A stretch of 64,000 nucleotides of DNA. Source: Rhodoferax sp. TS-BS-61-7 (GTDB taxonomy: Bacteria; Pseudomonadota; Gammaproteobacteria; Burkholderiales; Burkholderiaceae_C). The notes under the pieces are model-generated. The model was given only the letters and a program-made list of their open reading frames with translations. It searched no databases and was not told the origin of the DNA. Positions 37,612 through 46,879 of the stretch are shown here, piece by piece. How positions within the stretch are numbered: position 1 is the first letter of the stretch; every line of letters starts with the position of its first letter. A program made the position numbers and the translations under genes. The stretch spans positions 186,001-250,000 of the forward strand of contig NZ_PTQY01000004.1 of assembly GCF_002943465.1 (NCBI RefSeq). Direction: 5' to 3'.

Positions 37612-38523
37612 TCAGGGCGAGGGCAGACCAAACAGCCGGGCCCCGTTGTCCCACGCCACCTTGCGCGCTACGGCGGGTGGCAAGTCGCCCAGCCAGCTGC
37701 GGTACTCCTGCATCTGCGCTTCGTAGTACTGCCAGCGCGGGTTGATCCAGGTGTCCGACCCCAGCAAAAAACGGTCGGGGTAATCCAGCAAGAGCGCACG
37801 CCACTCCGGGCACAACATGGTGCCACCCTGCGCACTGGAACAGGTCAGGCCAGGGCGGTAAGACAGCTCTCCCATGAGCGCCGGGTATTGGGCCAGCAAA
37901 GCCCGTACCCGCGCCACGGGTGCGCCGCCTATGCCAGTGTGTGCCCAGATGAGGCGGGTGGCCTGGCCGGCGGAGGGCGTGGCCGCCATCAGCAAATCGA
38001 TGGCTGCGTCGTCCACATGCGCCAGCACCACCAGGCCGCGTTGGTCGGCCAGCGCCATGAGCTGCTGCGCCACCTTGCCACGCGCGTTGGCACTGTCGTA
38101 GAGGTGGAATTCGCCAATGCCGCGGTAGGGGCCGGCGGCGGTGCCACGGGCCAGTTCGGCCTGCACCATGTCAAAAATTGTGGGGTCCTGGAACCAGTTG
38201 GCGTAGTCGTCGCGGTTGCGGTACAGGCGCACCAGCGGCACCACGGTGACGCCTGCGGCACGGGTCTGTGCGCCCGCCTCGGTCAGGGCGCGTGTGCCGT
38301 CGTTGGGCCGGGAATTGGCCACGATGGCACGCACCCCGCTGCGCTGCATACGCGCCAGCACATCGGGAATCGGGTGGGGCTGCTGCGCCTCCACGTTGTA
38401 GTGCAGGTGGGCGTCAAACAGCGGGCCCGTGTAGTCGGCGGCTTGCGCCTGGCCACTGGTGCCCACGGCGAGGCACAGCGCCGCACAACGGGTGCGCCAG
38501 GAAAAACGAGGGGGTGATTGCAT
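37612..38523 (-). CDS. exported amidohydrolase-family protein
   Basis: 303-aa TIM-barrel metal-dependent hydrolase with an export signal ([19 protein letters not shown]). Metal motifs are His-x-His in [11 protein letters not shown], a mid-barrel His in [22 protein letters not shown], and the C-terminal Asp in [16 protein letters not shown], the pattern of the amidohydrolase_2 group. A periplasmic location for this fold is less common. Substrate is unknown. It is convergent with the SDR gene. Confidence 0.83.
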   Translation of the reverse strand: MQSPPRFSWRTRCAALCLAVGTSGQAQAADYTGPLFDAHLHYNVEAQQPHPIPDVLARMQRSGVRAIVANSRPNDGTRALTEAGAQTRAAGVTVVPLVRLYRNRDDYANWFQDPTIFDMVQAELARGTAAGPYRGIGEFHLYDSANARGKVAQQLMALADQRGLVVLAHVDDAAIDLLMAATPSAGQATRLIWAHTGIGGAPVARVRALLAQYPALMGELSYRPGLTCSSAQGGTMLCPEWRALLLDYPDRFLLGSDTWINPRWQYYEAQMQEYRSWLGDLPPAVARKVAWDNGARLFGLPSP

Positions 38524-38646
38524 GGCTGCCTCCGGCCAACAAAGTGTTTATGAGGTGGTGTGCGGGTTTGTAGCGTGTTTTCCCATTCCTTGCAGCGCAC
38601 GGGTGCAGTACCATGCCGCCACCCTTCCCTCCCCAGGACACGCCGT

Positions 38647-39279
38647 ATGGACCTCAAACCGCTGGTGACCTTGCTGGCCATCGTGAACCCGCTGGCCATC
38701 GTGCCCTTTTTCATCCATTACACACAAGGCTTTGACGCCGCCCAGCGGCGCCACACGGTGTGGGTCTCGTCCTTCAGCGCGTTTGTGGTGATTGCCATCA
38801 GCGCAGTGGCGGGTCTGCACATCCTGGAGTTTTTTGGCATCTCGCTGGCCAGCTTCCAGGTAGGCGGCGGCATGTTGCTGCTGACCAGTGCGCTCAACAT
38901 GCTGAACGCCCAGCCCGCCGAGGCCAAGACCAACACCCACGAGCTGGAGGACGGCGCCGAAAAGGCCGCCATGGGCGCCAGCATTGCCGTGGTGCCGCTG
39001 ACCATTCCGCTGCTCACCGGCCCAGCCACCATGTCCACCGTGGTGATTTATGCCGACAAGGCCAAAACCTTCTGGGCACTCAGCACGCTGGTGGGCTACG
39101 GCGTGGTGGTGGCGCTGGCCACGGCGCTGTGTTTCTCGTTGGCCGAACCGATTGCGCGTTTTCTGGGCAAAACCGGCATCAACGTGATGACCCGGCTGAT
39201 GGGCCTGATTTTGGCGGCGCTGGCGGTGGAGGTGATGACCGACGGGCTGACCAAGCTGTTCCCGGTGCTGGCGGGTTGA
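38647..39279 (+). CDS. MarC-family integral membrane protein
   Basis: 210-aa protein with about six hydrophobic segments and the MarC signature: KPLVTLLAIVNPLAIVPFFI, SFQVGGGMLLLTSALNML, then AVVPLTIPLLTGPATMSTVV and NVMTRLMGLILAALAVEVM. The family is of unproven function; an earlier link to multiple antibiotic resistance was not upheld for E. coli MarC. The ATG at 38647 follows a GGACAC stretch; upstream in-frame codons have no coding character. Confidence 0.9.
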   Translation: MDLKPLVTLLAIVNPLAIVPFFIHYTQGFDAAQRRHTVWVSSFSAFVVIAISAVAGLHILEFFGISLASFQVGGGMLLLTSALNMLNAQPAEAKTNTHELEDGAEKAAMGASIAVVPLTIPLLTGPATMSTVVIYADKAKTFWALSTLVGYGVVVALATALCFSLAEPIARFLGKTGINVMTRLMGLILAALAVEVMTDGLTKLFPVLAG

Positions 39280-39301
39280 CCGGGCTGATCCGCCCAACCG
39301 C

Positions 39302-39958
39302 TTAGCCGCTGATGCCGGCGCGGCTCAGAAAGTCCCCCACCAGCTCCAGCCGCAACAGCGGGTTGTCCAGCTGCATCAGGCTTTGCTTGAGCTCGGGCGG
39401 CAGCTGCAGCAGCTCGCACCAGCGGTTGGCCACCCAGCCGCAATCATCCAGCCGGTGGGGCGGCAACAGCGCCGCAGGCAACGCGCCACCCCGGGCCTGC
39501 AGCTGGGCGATCACGTTCTGCAGGGCCTGCGACACCAGCTGAAGATCGGGCGGCACCGGCGTGGGCACATCGGCGGGCAGGGTTTGCACATCGGCCACCC
39601 ACAGCCCGTGCTTCAAGCGGCTGCGCTGGGTGATGCGAAAACGCTCGCCGGCCGTGCAGCGCAGCACCATGAGCCCTGGCTGCGGGCTGGAAAACTCGGT
39701 AATGGTGGCCAGCGTGCCAATGTCGACAAAAGCCTCATTCGCAAAACCGTCGCCGCTGGGGGCCTGCGGGTCGGCGCGGCGCACCTCGCTGCCCTGGGTG
39801 AGCGCCACCACCCCAAACGGCGCACCGGTTTTGTGGCACTTGCCCATCAGGTCCAGGTAACGCACCTCGAAAATCTGCAGCTGCAGGCTGCCACCGGGGT
39901 AGAGCACCGTGTTCAGCGGGAACAGCGGCAGTTGGCGCAGGGCAAGCAGCTCGGGCAT
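39302..39958 (-). CDS. LON substrate-binding domain protein
   Basis: 218-aa protein consisting of the LON N-terminal domain alone: LPLFPLNTVLYPGGSLQLQIFEVRYLDL at the start, then KTGAPFGVVALTQGSEV and IGTLATITEFSSPQPG. The AAA+ and protease parts of Lon are absent, as in the stand-alone LAN-type proteins of Proteobacteria. Its role is unknown. It is 16 nt downstream of the lipoprotein gene of the MCE transport operon and may be co-transcribed. Confidence 0.86.
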   Translation of the reverse strand: MPELLALRQLPLFPLNTVLYPGGSLQLQIFEVRYLDLMGKCHKTGAPFGVVALTQGSEVRRADPQAPSGDGFANEAFVDIGTLATITEFSSPQPGLMVLRCTAGERFRITQRSRLKHGLWVADVQTLPADVPTPVPPDLQLVSQALQNVIAQLQARGGALPAALLPPHRLDDCGWVANRWCELLQLPPELKQSLMQLDNPLLRLELVGDFLSRAGISG

Positions 39959-39974
39959 GGTGGCGTGGCGGGCC

Positions 39975-40613
39975 TTAGCGGGGTGGCAGGCTGGCCTGGG
40001 TTTGCTGCACCCACTGGTCGAGCTGCTGCACGGCGCTGTCCACCGCGGCGGTCAGCGCACGCACGCCACCGGCCGCGTCGGCGCTGGCTGCGGGCTCGCG
40101 CAGCACAAAGCTGCGCTGGGCCACCAGGGCGTCGCCACCGTGGGCCGGATGCGACAAGGTGGCACGCAAGCGCAGCACGCCGGCGCTGCTGGCCGCAGCG
40201 TCAAACAGCTGGCTGAACTCTTCGAGCTCCAGGCGCAGCGTGAGGGTGCCGGGCGGGGCCAGCACCCCATCGGCCAGGTTGAGCACCGCGCGGCGCTGGC
40301 CCAGGGTTTCGCGCACACGCTGGCGCAGCAGTTGGGCCGGGGGCATGCTCCAGCGCGCCTGCGCGTAGGGGCGTAGCTGCTGGGCGTCGCTGTAGCCCAG
40401 GCGGTAGACCACGGGCAGGTTGTCCAGCGCGGTGGGCGCATGCACCTCGCCCAGCGCCAGCGTGGGCAGCGGTGCCATGCGGTTGCTGGGCAGCTCTTGC
40501 ACCAGGCCGGGGCCGAAGTCGTACACCGCCACCGCAGGGCCGCCCTTGGGCAAGGCGCCACAGCCGGCCAGCGTGGCCGCCAAAATCAAGCCAAACAGGG
40601 CTCTAGAGCCCAT
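39975..40613 (-). CDS. ABC-type transport auxiliary lipoprotein (PqiC-like)
   Basis: 212-aa outer-membrane-type lipoprotein of an MCE/Mla-like system. The signal ends in a lipobox, LAATLAGC, and the ABC_trans_aux pattern follows: AVYDFGPGLVQELPS, LGYSDAQQLRPYAQARWSMPPAQLLRQRV, and TLRLELEEFSQLFDA. The likely start codon and first residues (MGSRALFGL) lie inside a dispersed repeat; an in-frame ATG 30 nt earlier lies fully in the repeat. It follows the MCE-protein gene, as expected for the partner that bridges to the outer membrane. Confidence 0.83.
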   Translation of the reverse strand: MGSRALFGLILAATLAGCGALPKGGPAVAVYDFGPGLVQELPSNRMAPLPTLALGEVHAPTALDNLPVVYRLGYSDAQQLRPYAQARWSMPPAQLLRQRVRETLGQRRAVLNLADGVLAPPGTLTLRLELEEFSQLFDAAASSAGVLRLRATLSHPAHGGDALVAQRSFVLREPAASADAAGGVRALTAAVDSAVQQLDQWVQQTQASLPPR

Positions 40614-40646
40614 GGAATATGCGCAAACAGCTATCATTTTCATAGC
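40600..40646 (-). repeat. dispersed repeat family 1, copy 4 (holds a start codon)
   Basis: On the minus strand it reads GCTATGAAAATGATAGCTGT, TTGCGCATATTCCATGG, GCTCTAGAGC; similarity to copy 2 continues through AGCCCTGTTTGGCTTGATTT. The ATG in ATTCCATGG is the probable start of the auxiliary lipoprotein gene. Confidence 0.8.
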
Positions 40647-40665
40647 AAACCAGTCTCTCTAGATA

Positions 40666-41667
40666 TCAAGGGGCCGCGGCGGCCGGTGCCACAAAACCGC
40701 GCTCGCCCGGGCCCGGCGTGGCGCTGCCCTTGCCCCACAGCAAGGACTGTGGGTTGTCACCCACCGCGTCGGCCGCGCGGCCGACCTGGCGCACGGCGCG
40801 GGCAGTGTCATCGGTGGCGCGGTTCAGGCGGGGCAGCAGCTGGGCGTTGACCTGGCGGCTGGTGTGCGCCAGCGACTCGGTGCTCTGGGAAATTTTGTCC
40901 AGCGTGCCACCGGGCTCGTTCATGCGGCGCGACATGCGCTGGAACTCGGAGGCCGAGCTGCGCACGGCATCGGCGCTGGCGCCCAGCCGCTCCGAAGTAG
41001 CCTGCATGCTTTTGAGCGTGGCATCGGCCTGGGCCACCATACGCGGCAGGTTCATGGCGTCCGCACCACCCTGCGCGCCCAGCACCTGGTCGGCCCGGCG
41101 GGCCAGGGTGCTGACGTTGGCGGCGGCCTGGCCCATTTGCTGGATGGCGCCCATCAAGGCTTTCTGGTTCTCTGCGTCCAGCAGGGTGTTGACGCGCCCG
41201 CTGGCCTGCTCCATCTGCGTGAGCAGGTTGCCGCCTTGTTCGGTGAAGCGTGCCACCATGCTGGGGCGCATGGGAATGCGGGCCGGTGCGCGGCCGGTGG
41301 CGGCCAGCGGCGCGGGGCTTTCGCCTTTGTCGTCCAACTGCACAAAGGCCAGCCCGGTGACACCCTGGAAGCCCAGCGTGGCAAAGGTGGACTGGGTGAT
41401 GGGGGCCTGCTCATTCACCGCAATGCGCAGCAAGACATTCCCACGCTGCACCGTATCCAGCGCAATGTCGGTCACCCGGCCCACCAGCACGCCCTTGAAG
41501 CGTACACCGGCCTGGGGCTGCAGGCCGGTCACGCCCTCGGGGCTGGAGATCTCGAACACCCGTTGCTCGGACGTGTCACGCGTGAGCCAGACGGTCAGTG
41601 CCGTGAGCAGCGCCGCCACCACCAGCACAAAAGCACCGGCAGCAAAGGCATGGGATTTGTTTTCCAT
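40666..41667 (-). CDS. MCE/MlaD-family protein
   Basis: 333-aa protein with one N-terminal membrane helix (AFAAGAFVLVVAALLTALTVWL) and an MCE domain (residues ~38-115: FEISSPEGVTGLQPQAGVRFKGVLVGRVTDI). A long helical C-terminal part (ALMGAIQQMGQAAANVSTLARR) and a low-complexity end follow. In Mla/Pqi/Yeb systems this subunit binds lipids in the periplasm. It lies between the ATPase and the auxiliary lipoprotein genes, with gaps of 14 and 52 nt. Confidence 0.9.
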   Translation of the reverse strand: MENKSHAFAAGAFVLVVAALLTALTVWLTRDTSEQRVFEISSPEGVTGLQPQAGVRFKGVLVGRVTDIALDTVQRGNVLLRIAVNEQAPITQSTFATLGFQGVTGLAFVQLDDKGESPAPLAATGRAPARIPMRPSMVARFTEQGGNLLTQMEQASGRVNTLLDAENQKALMGAIQQMGQAAANVSTLARRADQVLGAQGGADAMNLPRMVAQADATLKSMQATSERLGASADAVRSSASEFQRMSRRMNEPGGTLDKISQSTESLAHTSRQVNAQLLPRLNRATDDTARAVRQVGRAADAVGDNPQSLLWGKGSATPGPGERGFVAPAAAAP

Positions 41668-41681
41668 AGATATCTGTCTTT

Positions 41682-42473
41682 CTACACGGCATTCGGGGTG
41701 GGGTGCAACAGGGCCTGCGCCCGGTGCCCGCGCCCACCTCGGAAAAAGTCATTCACGAAGGGGTGCTCAAAGTCCACCACCTCGCGCGGTGGTGCATCCA
41801 CCACCACATGTTTGTCCGCCACCACGGCCACCCGGGTGCTGAGCTCAAAAATCGTGTCCAGGTCGTGTGTGACCATCACCACGGTCAGGCCCAGCTCGCG
41901 GTGCAGGCTTTGCAGCAGCGCGCAAAAACCGTCGGCACTGTCCGGGTCCAGCCCGGCGGTGGGTTCGTCCAGCAGCAAAAGCGGCGGGTCCATCACCAGT
42001 GCGCGCGCCAGCGCCACCCGCTTGACCATGCCCCCCGACAAATCGGCCGGCATCTTGTGCGCGTGGCGGGCGTCCAGCCCCACCATCTGCAGTTTGACCA
42101 TGGCCACATCGCGCACCAAGTCTGCGGGCAAGGTGCCGAGTTCGCGCAGCGGAAAGGCAATGTTCTCCAGCACGGTAAAGGCCGAAAACAGCGCCCCGTG
42201 CTGGAACAGCATGCCCACGCGGCTGGCCGCACCGGCGCGGCCCAGCTCGGTTGCCGGGTGGCCCAGCACGGTCACACTGCCACGCGCCGGTGTTTCCAGC
42301 CCCAGCATTTGCCGCAGCAGCACCGTCTTGCCGCTGCCCGATCCGCCCACGATGGAGAGCAGCTCGCCCTGCGCAATCTGCAGGTCCAGGTCTTGGTGGA
42401 TGACGGTGGGCACGCCCTCGGCGCGGAACACCGACCACAGCTTGTTGATGTCGACCACCCACGGCGCGCTCAC
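41682..42473 (-). CDS. ABC ATPase of MCE/Mla-like transporter
   Basis: 263-aa MlaF-like ATPase. Walker A is GGSGSGKTVLL, the signature is LSGGMVKRVALARA, Walker B is LLLLDEPTAGLDPDSAD, and the switch His is in VMVTHDLDTIFE. The frame is open far upstream but only in non-coding sequence; a GTG at 42473 (VSAPWVVDINKLWSVFR) overlaps the permease stop as GTGA and is the natural start. LSGGM rather than LSGGQ is normal for MlaF. Confidence 0.9.
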   Translation of the reverse strand: MSAPWVVDINKLWSVFRAEGVPTVIHQDLDLQIAQGELLSIVGGSGSGKTVLLRQMLGLETPARGSVTVLGHPATELGRAGAASRVGMLFQHGALFSAFTVLENIAFPLRELGTLPADLVRDVAMVKLQMVGLDARHAHKMPADLSGGMVKRVALARALVMDPPLLLLDEPTAGLDPDSADGFCALLQSLHRELGLTVVMVTHDLDTIFELSTRVAVVADKHVVVDAPPREVVDFEHPFVNDFFRGGRGHRAQALLHPTPNAV

Positions 42474-43564
42474 AGGCCCACTCCCTTGAACAGCACCGCA
42501 AACAGCGCGTCCACCAGAATCACCACCGTGATGGACGTGACCACGGAGGCGGTGGTGCCCTCGCCCAGGCTTTGGGTGTTGGGCTTGACGCGCAGACCGT
42601 AGTGGCAGGCAATCAAAGCAATCAGCACCCCAAACACCGTGCTTTTGGCCAGCGCCAGCCAAAGGTTGGCAATCTGCACGGTCTTGGGCAGAGCAGTAAT
42701 GAAGTAGGCCGGAGTGAGCCCCATAGCCAGGTCGGCCGCCAACATGCCACCCAACAACGCGGCCAGCGTGGTCCAGACCGAGAGCAGCGGCATGGCTACG
42801 GCCATAGCCACGGTGCGCGGCATCACCAGCCGAAAGCCCTTGGCAATGCCCAGCACACGCATGGCATCCAGTTCCTCGGTCACGCGCATGACGCCAATTT
42901 GGGCCGTGATGGCCGAGCCCGAGCGCCCGGCGATGAGGATGGCGGCGAGCACCGGCCCCAGCTCCCGGATCAGTGACAGGCCCAGGATGTTGACGATGAA
43001 GGCGTCGGCGCCAAACTGGCGCAACTGCTGCGACATCAGGTAGGCCAGCACCACCCCAATCAGAAACCCCACCAGCGCGGTGATAGGCATGGCGGTGGCG
43101 CCAATGCGGTAGAGATGCCCCGAGATATCGCGCCACGGCGCATGCAGCGGATGGCGCACCAGGCGCAACAGGTCCAGCAGCAGTTGTCCCAGCAGGCGCA
43201 CCGCGCCAGCCAAGTGCTGGACCATGCCCATGACACGGCGCCCCAGACCCAGGTACACGGCATGCCAGGAATACGGCACGGGCGCAGGCGCAGGTGCGGT
43301 GAATTGCGCTACCCGCTCCAGCATCGTGCGTTGTTCGGGCAAAAGTTGCAGCTGTGCGGGCCACTGCTGGCCCCAGGCATTCCACAACAACTGGGCGCCT
43401 GTGTGGTCCAGGCGCTGCAGCATACGCAGATCCCAGGCGCTGCCGTCCTTCACTGACTGCAGCAGCCGTGCCGGCAAACCCTGCCACACGGCAGGCACCG
43501 CCAGTTGGTCGGCCGTCCAGCGCCCGTGCAACTGCAGCACCGACAGCGATGGCTCGGTGCGCAT
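42470..43564 (-). CDS. MlaE-family permease with N-terminal STAS/MlaB-like domain
   Basis: 364-aa permease of the lipid-transport operon. Residues ~110-364 are MlaE-like: ALVGFLIGVVLAYLMSQQLRQFGADAF, GLSLIRELGPVLAAILIAGRSGSAI, GVMRVTEELDAMRVLGI and LRVKPNTQSLGEGTTASVV. The first ~95 residues (LSVLQLHGRWTADQLAV, LRMLQRLDHTGAQLLWNAW) look like a STAS domain, corresponding to MlaB fused to the permease. The ATG at 43564 begins the STAS part; a GTG 12 codons earlier is an alternative. First gene of the operon, divergent from an antiporter gene. Confidence 0.88.
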   Translation of the reverse strand: MRTEPSLSVLQLHGRWTADQLAVPAVWQGLPARLLQSVKDGSAWDLRMLQRLDHTGAQLLWNAWGQQWPAQLQLLPEQRTMLERVAQFTAPAPAPVPYSWHAVYLGLGRRVMGMVQHLAGAVRLLGQLLLDLLRLVRHPLHAPWRDISGHLYRIGATAMPITALVGFLIGVVLAYLMSQQLRQFGADAFIVNILGLSLIRELGPVLAAILIAGRSGSAITAQIGVMRVTEELDAMRVLGIAKGFRLVMPRTVAMAVAMPLLSVWTTLAALLGGMLAADLAMGLTPAYFITALPKTVQIANLWLALAKSTVFGVLIALIACHYGLRVKPNTQSLGEGTTASVVTSITVVILVDALFAVLFKGVGL

Positions 43565-43732
43565 TTCAAGGCGGGGGGCGGTGTCCTCCACAGGGGCATT
43601 CAGAGAGTGGTTAAGGTGCGCATCGTACCCGCAAGGAAATGCAAGCAAAATAGGCCCCAGGAGACACCATGCCAAACCACGACCCATTACCCAACCCGCT
43701 CCACCACAGCAACCGCACGGGCGCATAGCGGC

Positions 43733-45004
43733 ATGGGTACCGAGTGGGTCCATAGCGACCTGATGCACCAGATCGCGGCCGTGCTGTTTGGCCTGGCTTT
43801 GTTGCACACCTTTGGCGCCAAGTTTTTTGAAAGCCTGGCCCACCGCCATCCGCAGCACGCGGGCCTGTTCCATTTGCTGGGCGAGGTGGAGGTGGTGTTT
43901 GGCTTCTGGGCCTTTGTGCTGATTGCCTGCATGGCCCTGGTGGCGGGCAGTGGCCCGGCCATTGCCTATGCCGAGTCGCGCCAGTTCACCGAACCCCTGT
44001 TTGTGTGTGTGGTGATGGTGGTGGCAGCCTCACGCCCGGTGCTGGACGTGGTGGGTCGCAGCATGAATACGCTGGCCCGCCTGCTGCCACTGCCCCGGCC
44101 GCTGGCGCTGGCCTGGTTGGGCCTGGCGGCAGTGCCCTTGCTGGGGTCGCTGGTCACCGAGCCGGCCGCCATGACGCTGGCCGCACTCATGCTGGCGCCC
44201 CTGTTGTTCACCCCCGCCATGCCAGAGCGCCTGAAGTACGCGGCGCTGGGGGTGCTGTTTGTCAACATCTCTATCGGTGGCACGCTCACCGCCTACGCCG
44301 CACCGCCAGTACTGATGGTGGCAGCCACCTGGCAGTGGGACACCGCCTTCATGGCCAGCACGTTCGGCTGGAAGGCCGCGCTGGCGGTGCTGCTCAACGC
44401 GACGGTGATGGTGCTGCTACTGCGCAAGCCCCTGCGCGCCGCGCCGCCCGCAGCCCGCGCCGAGGAGGCCCCCATCCCCTGGGTGGTGAGCGCGGTGCAT
44501 CTGGCCTTTCTGGCTGGTGTGGTGGTGCTGGCCCACCACCCGGTGCTGTTTCTGGGGCTGTTCCTCTTCTTTCTGGGCTACACCCAGGCCTATGCGCGCT
44601 TTCAGAGCCCGCTGATCCTCAAGGAGGGGCTACTGGTCGGTTTCTTTTTGGCCGGGCTGGTGGTGCTGGGTGGCATGCAGCAGTGGTGGCTGCAGCCGAT
44701 TGTGGAGAGCCTGGCCCCCACCGCCTTGTTTTTTGGCGCCCTGGGGCTCACCGCGGTGACCGACAACGCGGCACTGACCTACCTGGGCTCACTGATCGTA
44801 GGCATCTCGGACCCGGCCAAGTACATGCTGGTGGCCGGTGCCGTGGCCGGTGGTGGCCTTACCGTGATTGCCAATGCCCCCAACCCCGCTGGCGTAGCGC
44901 TGCTGCGCGCGGGTTTTGAAGACCAGTCCATAGGCGCGGGCGGCTTGCTGCTCGGTGCCCTGCTTCCTACTGCGGTGGCTGCCGCCTTTTTTCTGCTTCT
45001 ATGA
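43733..45004 (+). CDS. putative Na+/H+ antiporter (DUF1504-type membrane protein)
   Basis: 423-aa protein with about 11 hydrophobic segments. It opens VLFGLALLHTFGAKFFESLAHRHPQHAGLFHLLGEVEVVFGFWAF, a pattern I know from proteins annotated as putative Na+/H+ antiporters. Later features are VNISIGGTLTAYAAPPVLMVA and ALGLTAVTDNAALTYLGSLI. Ion specificity is unproven. The start is uncertain: ATG 43733 is chosen, though a short out-of-frame Met peptide (MPNHDPLPNPLHHSNRTGA) directly precedes it. The stop overlaps the GMC oxidoreductase start by 4 nt. Confidence 0.75.
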   Translation: MGTEWVHSDLMHQIAAVLFGLALLHTFGAKFFESLAHRHPQHAGLFHLLGEVEVVFGFWAFVLIACMALVAGSGPAIAYAESRQFTEPLFVCVVMVVAASRPVLDVVGRSMNTLARLLPLPRPLALAWLGLAAVPLLGSLVTEPAAMTLAALMLAPLLFTPAMPERLKYAALGVLFVNISIGGTLTAYAAPPVLMVAATWQWDTAFMASTFGWKAALAVLLNATVMVLLLRKPLRAAPPAARAEEAPIPWVVSAVHLAFLAGVVVLAHHPVLFLGLFLFFLGYTQAYARFQSPLILKEGLLVGFFLAGLVVLGGMQQWWLQPIVESLAPTALFFGALGLTAVTDNAALTYLGSLIVGISDPAKYMLVAGAVAGGGLTVIANAPNPAGVALLRAGFEDQSIGAGGLLLGALLPTAVAAAFFLLL

Positions 45005-46710
45005 CCAACGACACCACCTTCGACTACATCATCATCGGCGCCGGCACGGCGGGCTGCCTGCTGGCCAACCGGCTCAGCGCCAACGCTTCCAAACGCGTGC
45101 TGCTGATCGAGGCTGGCCGCAAGGACGACTACCACTGGATCCATATTCCCGTGGGTTACCTGTACTGCATTGGTAACCCGCGCACCGACTGGTTGTTCAA
45201 CACCGAGGCCGAGGCGGGCCTGAATGGCCGCAGCCTGCGTTACCCGCGTGGAAAAACGCTGGGCGGCAGCTCCAGCATCAACGGCATGATTTACATGCGC
45301 GGCCAGGCGCGCGACTACGACCAGTGGGCCCAGCTCACCGGTGATGCGAATTGGACCTGGGACAACAGCCTGCCCTACTTCAAGCTGCACGAAGACCACC
45401 ACAAAGGCGCCGATGCCATACACGGCGCCAAGGGAACCGCCTCGCCGCTGTTGCACGACAGCGGCACCGACTACCGCAAGGTGCTGCGCCACCATCAGGC
45501 CGGCGGCGAATGGCGGGTTGAGAAACAACGCCTGCGCTGGGATGTGCTGGACGCCTTTGCCCAGGCCGCCACCCAGGCCGGTATTCCGGCCACCGACGAC
45601 TTCAACCGCGGCAGCAACGAAGGCGTGGGTTACTTCGAGGTGAACCAGAAAGCCGGCTGGCGCTGGAACACGGCCAAGGCCTTTTTGCGCCCCATGTGTT
45701 ACGCCCGCCCCAACTTTGAGCTGTGGACCAGTGCTCAGGTCGCCAAGCTGGTGGTAGAGCCGCAAGCCGAAGGTGCGGGCCTGCGCTGCACCGGTGTGCA
45801 GGTGTGGGACGGCCGCGAGATGGTGACCGCCACCGCCCGCGGTGAAGTGTTGCTGTGCGCGGGCGCCGTGGCCAGCCCCCAAATCCTGCAGCTCTCGGGC
45901 CTGGGCCCGGCCGAGTTGTTGCAGGCGCGGGGTGTGCCGGTGCTGCAAGACACCCCCGGTGTGGGCGCCAACCTGCAAGACCATTTGCAGATCCGCGCCG
46001 TCTTCAAGGTCAAGAACACCCCCACGCTCAACACCCAGGCCAACAGCCTCTGGGGCAAAGCCAAGATCGGGCTGGAATACGCCCTCAAACGCAGTGGCCC
46101 CATGAGCATGGCGCCCAGCCAGCTCGGCGCCTTCACCCGCAGCGACGCCAGCCAGCCCCACCCTAACTTGGAGTACCACGTGCAACCGCTGAGCCTGGAC
46201 GCCTTTGGCCAGCCCCTGCACACCTTCAACGCCTTCACGGCCAGTGTGTGCAACCTCAACCCCACCAGCCGCGGCACGGTGCAGATCAAGACGGCAGACT
46301 TCAAAGACGCCCCGGCGATTGCGCCCAACTATCTGAGCACCGAGGCCGACCGCAAGATTGCCGCCGATTCGCTGCGCGTGACGCGCACCATCGTGGCGCA
46401 ACCGGCGCTGGCCAAGTACCAGCCCGAGGAATACAAGCCAGGCACGCAGTTCCAGAGCGACGCCGAGTTGGCCCAGCTGGCGGGTGACATTGCCACCACC
46501 ATCTTCCACCCGGTGGGCACGACCAAGATGGGCCGGGACGATGACGCCATGGCCGTGGTCAACAGCCGCCTGCAGGTGCGCGGCGTGGCCGGCCTGCGGG
46601 TGGTGGACGCGGGGGTGATGCCACTCATCACCAGCGGCAACACCAACTCCCCCACGCTGATGATTGCGGAGAAAGCTGCGCAGTGGATTGCGGAGGACGC
46701 AGCGCGTTGA
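45001..46710 (+). CDS. GMC-family oxidoreductase (choline dehydrogenase-like)
   Basis: 569-aa FAD-dependent alcohol oxidoreductase. FAD motif is IIIGAGTAGCLLANRLS near the N-terminus. GMC signature 1 is YPRGKTLGGSSSINGMIYMRG, and signature 2 is GAVASPQILQLSGLGPAEL. The catalytic His is in TTIFHPVGTTKMG, and SGNTNSPT supplies the second residue. It differs from the BetA-like protein at the window start (no betaine-type C-terminus), so the alcohol substrate is open. Translation is coupled to the antiporter upstream by a 4-nt overlap. Confidence 0.9.
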   Translation: MTNDTTFDYIIIGAGTAGCLLANRLSANASKRVLLIEAGRKDDYHWIHIPVGYLYCIGNPRTDWLFNTEAEAGLNGRSLRYPRGKTLGGSSSINGMIYMRGQARDYDQWAQLTGDANWTWDNSLPYFKLHEDHHKGADAIHGAKGTASPLLHDSGTDYRKVLRHHQAGGEWRVEKQRLRWDVLDAFAQAATQAGIPATDDFNRGSNEGVGYFEVNQKAGWRWNTAKAFLRPMCYARPNFELWTSAQVAKLVVEPQAEGAGLRCTGVQVWDGREMVTATARGEVLLCAGAVASPQILQLSGLGPAELLQARGVPVLQDTPGVGANLQDHLQIRAVFKVKNTPTLNTQANSLWGKAKIGLEYALKRSGPMSMAPSQLGAFTRSDASQPHPNLEYHVQPLSLDAFGQPLHTFNAFTASVCNLNPTSRGTVQIKTADFKDAPAIAPNYLSTEADRKIAADSLRVTRTIVAQPALAKYQPEEYKPGTQFQSDAELAQLAGDIATTIFHPVGTTKMGRDDDAMAVVNSRLQVRGVAGLRVVDAGVMPLITSGNTNSPTLMIAEKAAQWIAEDAAR

Positions 46711-46879
46711 GCGGTAGAGGGTTTGTCCTGATGCCGCTGCCCCCGCAGGGCGGATACATTGCATGGCAACGCAGACCTGACAGCAACTGCGAGGTCTGCC
46801 AAGACCAAGCTTGAAACGACGCCGAGGAGACGGCTAAAACCAACAACAAACCCTGCACACCACGATGCAGTTTTACAAA

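Noticed and set aside
42474-43487. Upstream extension of the Mla-like ATPase frame
   Set aside because: Overlaps the permease gene in another frame; a GTGA junction gives the natural start.
44779-46764. 661-codon open frame opposite the GMC oxidoreductase
   Set aside because: Shadow of a strongly conserved gene, low-complexity His/Gln/Gly composition.
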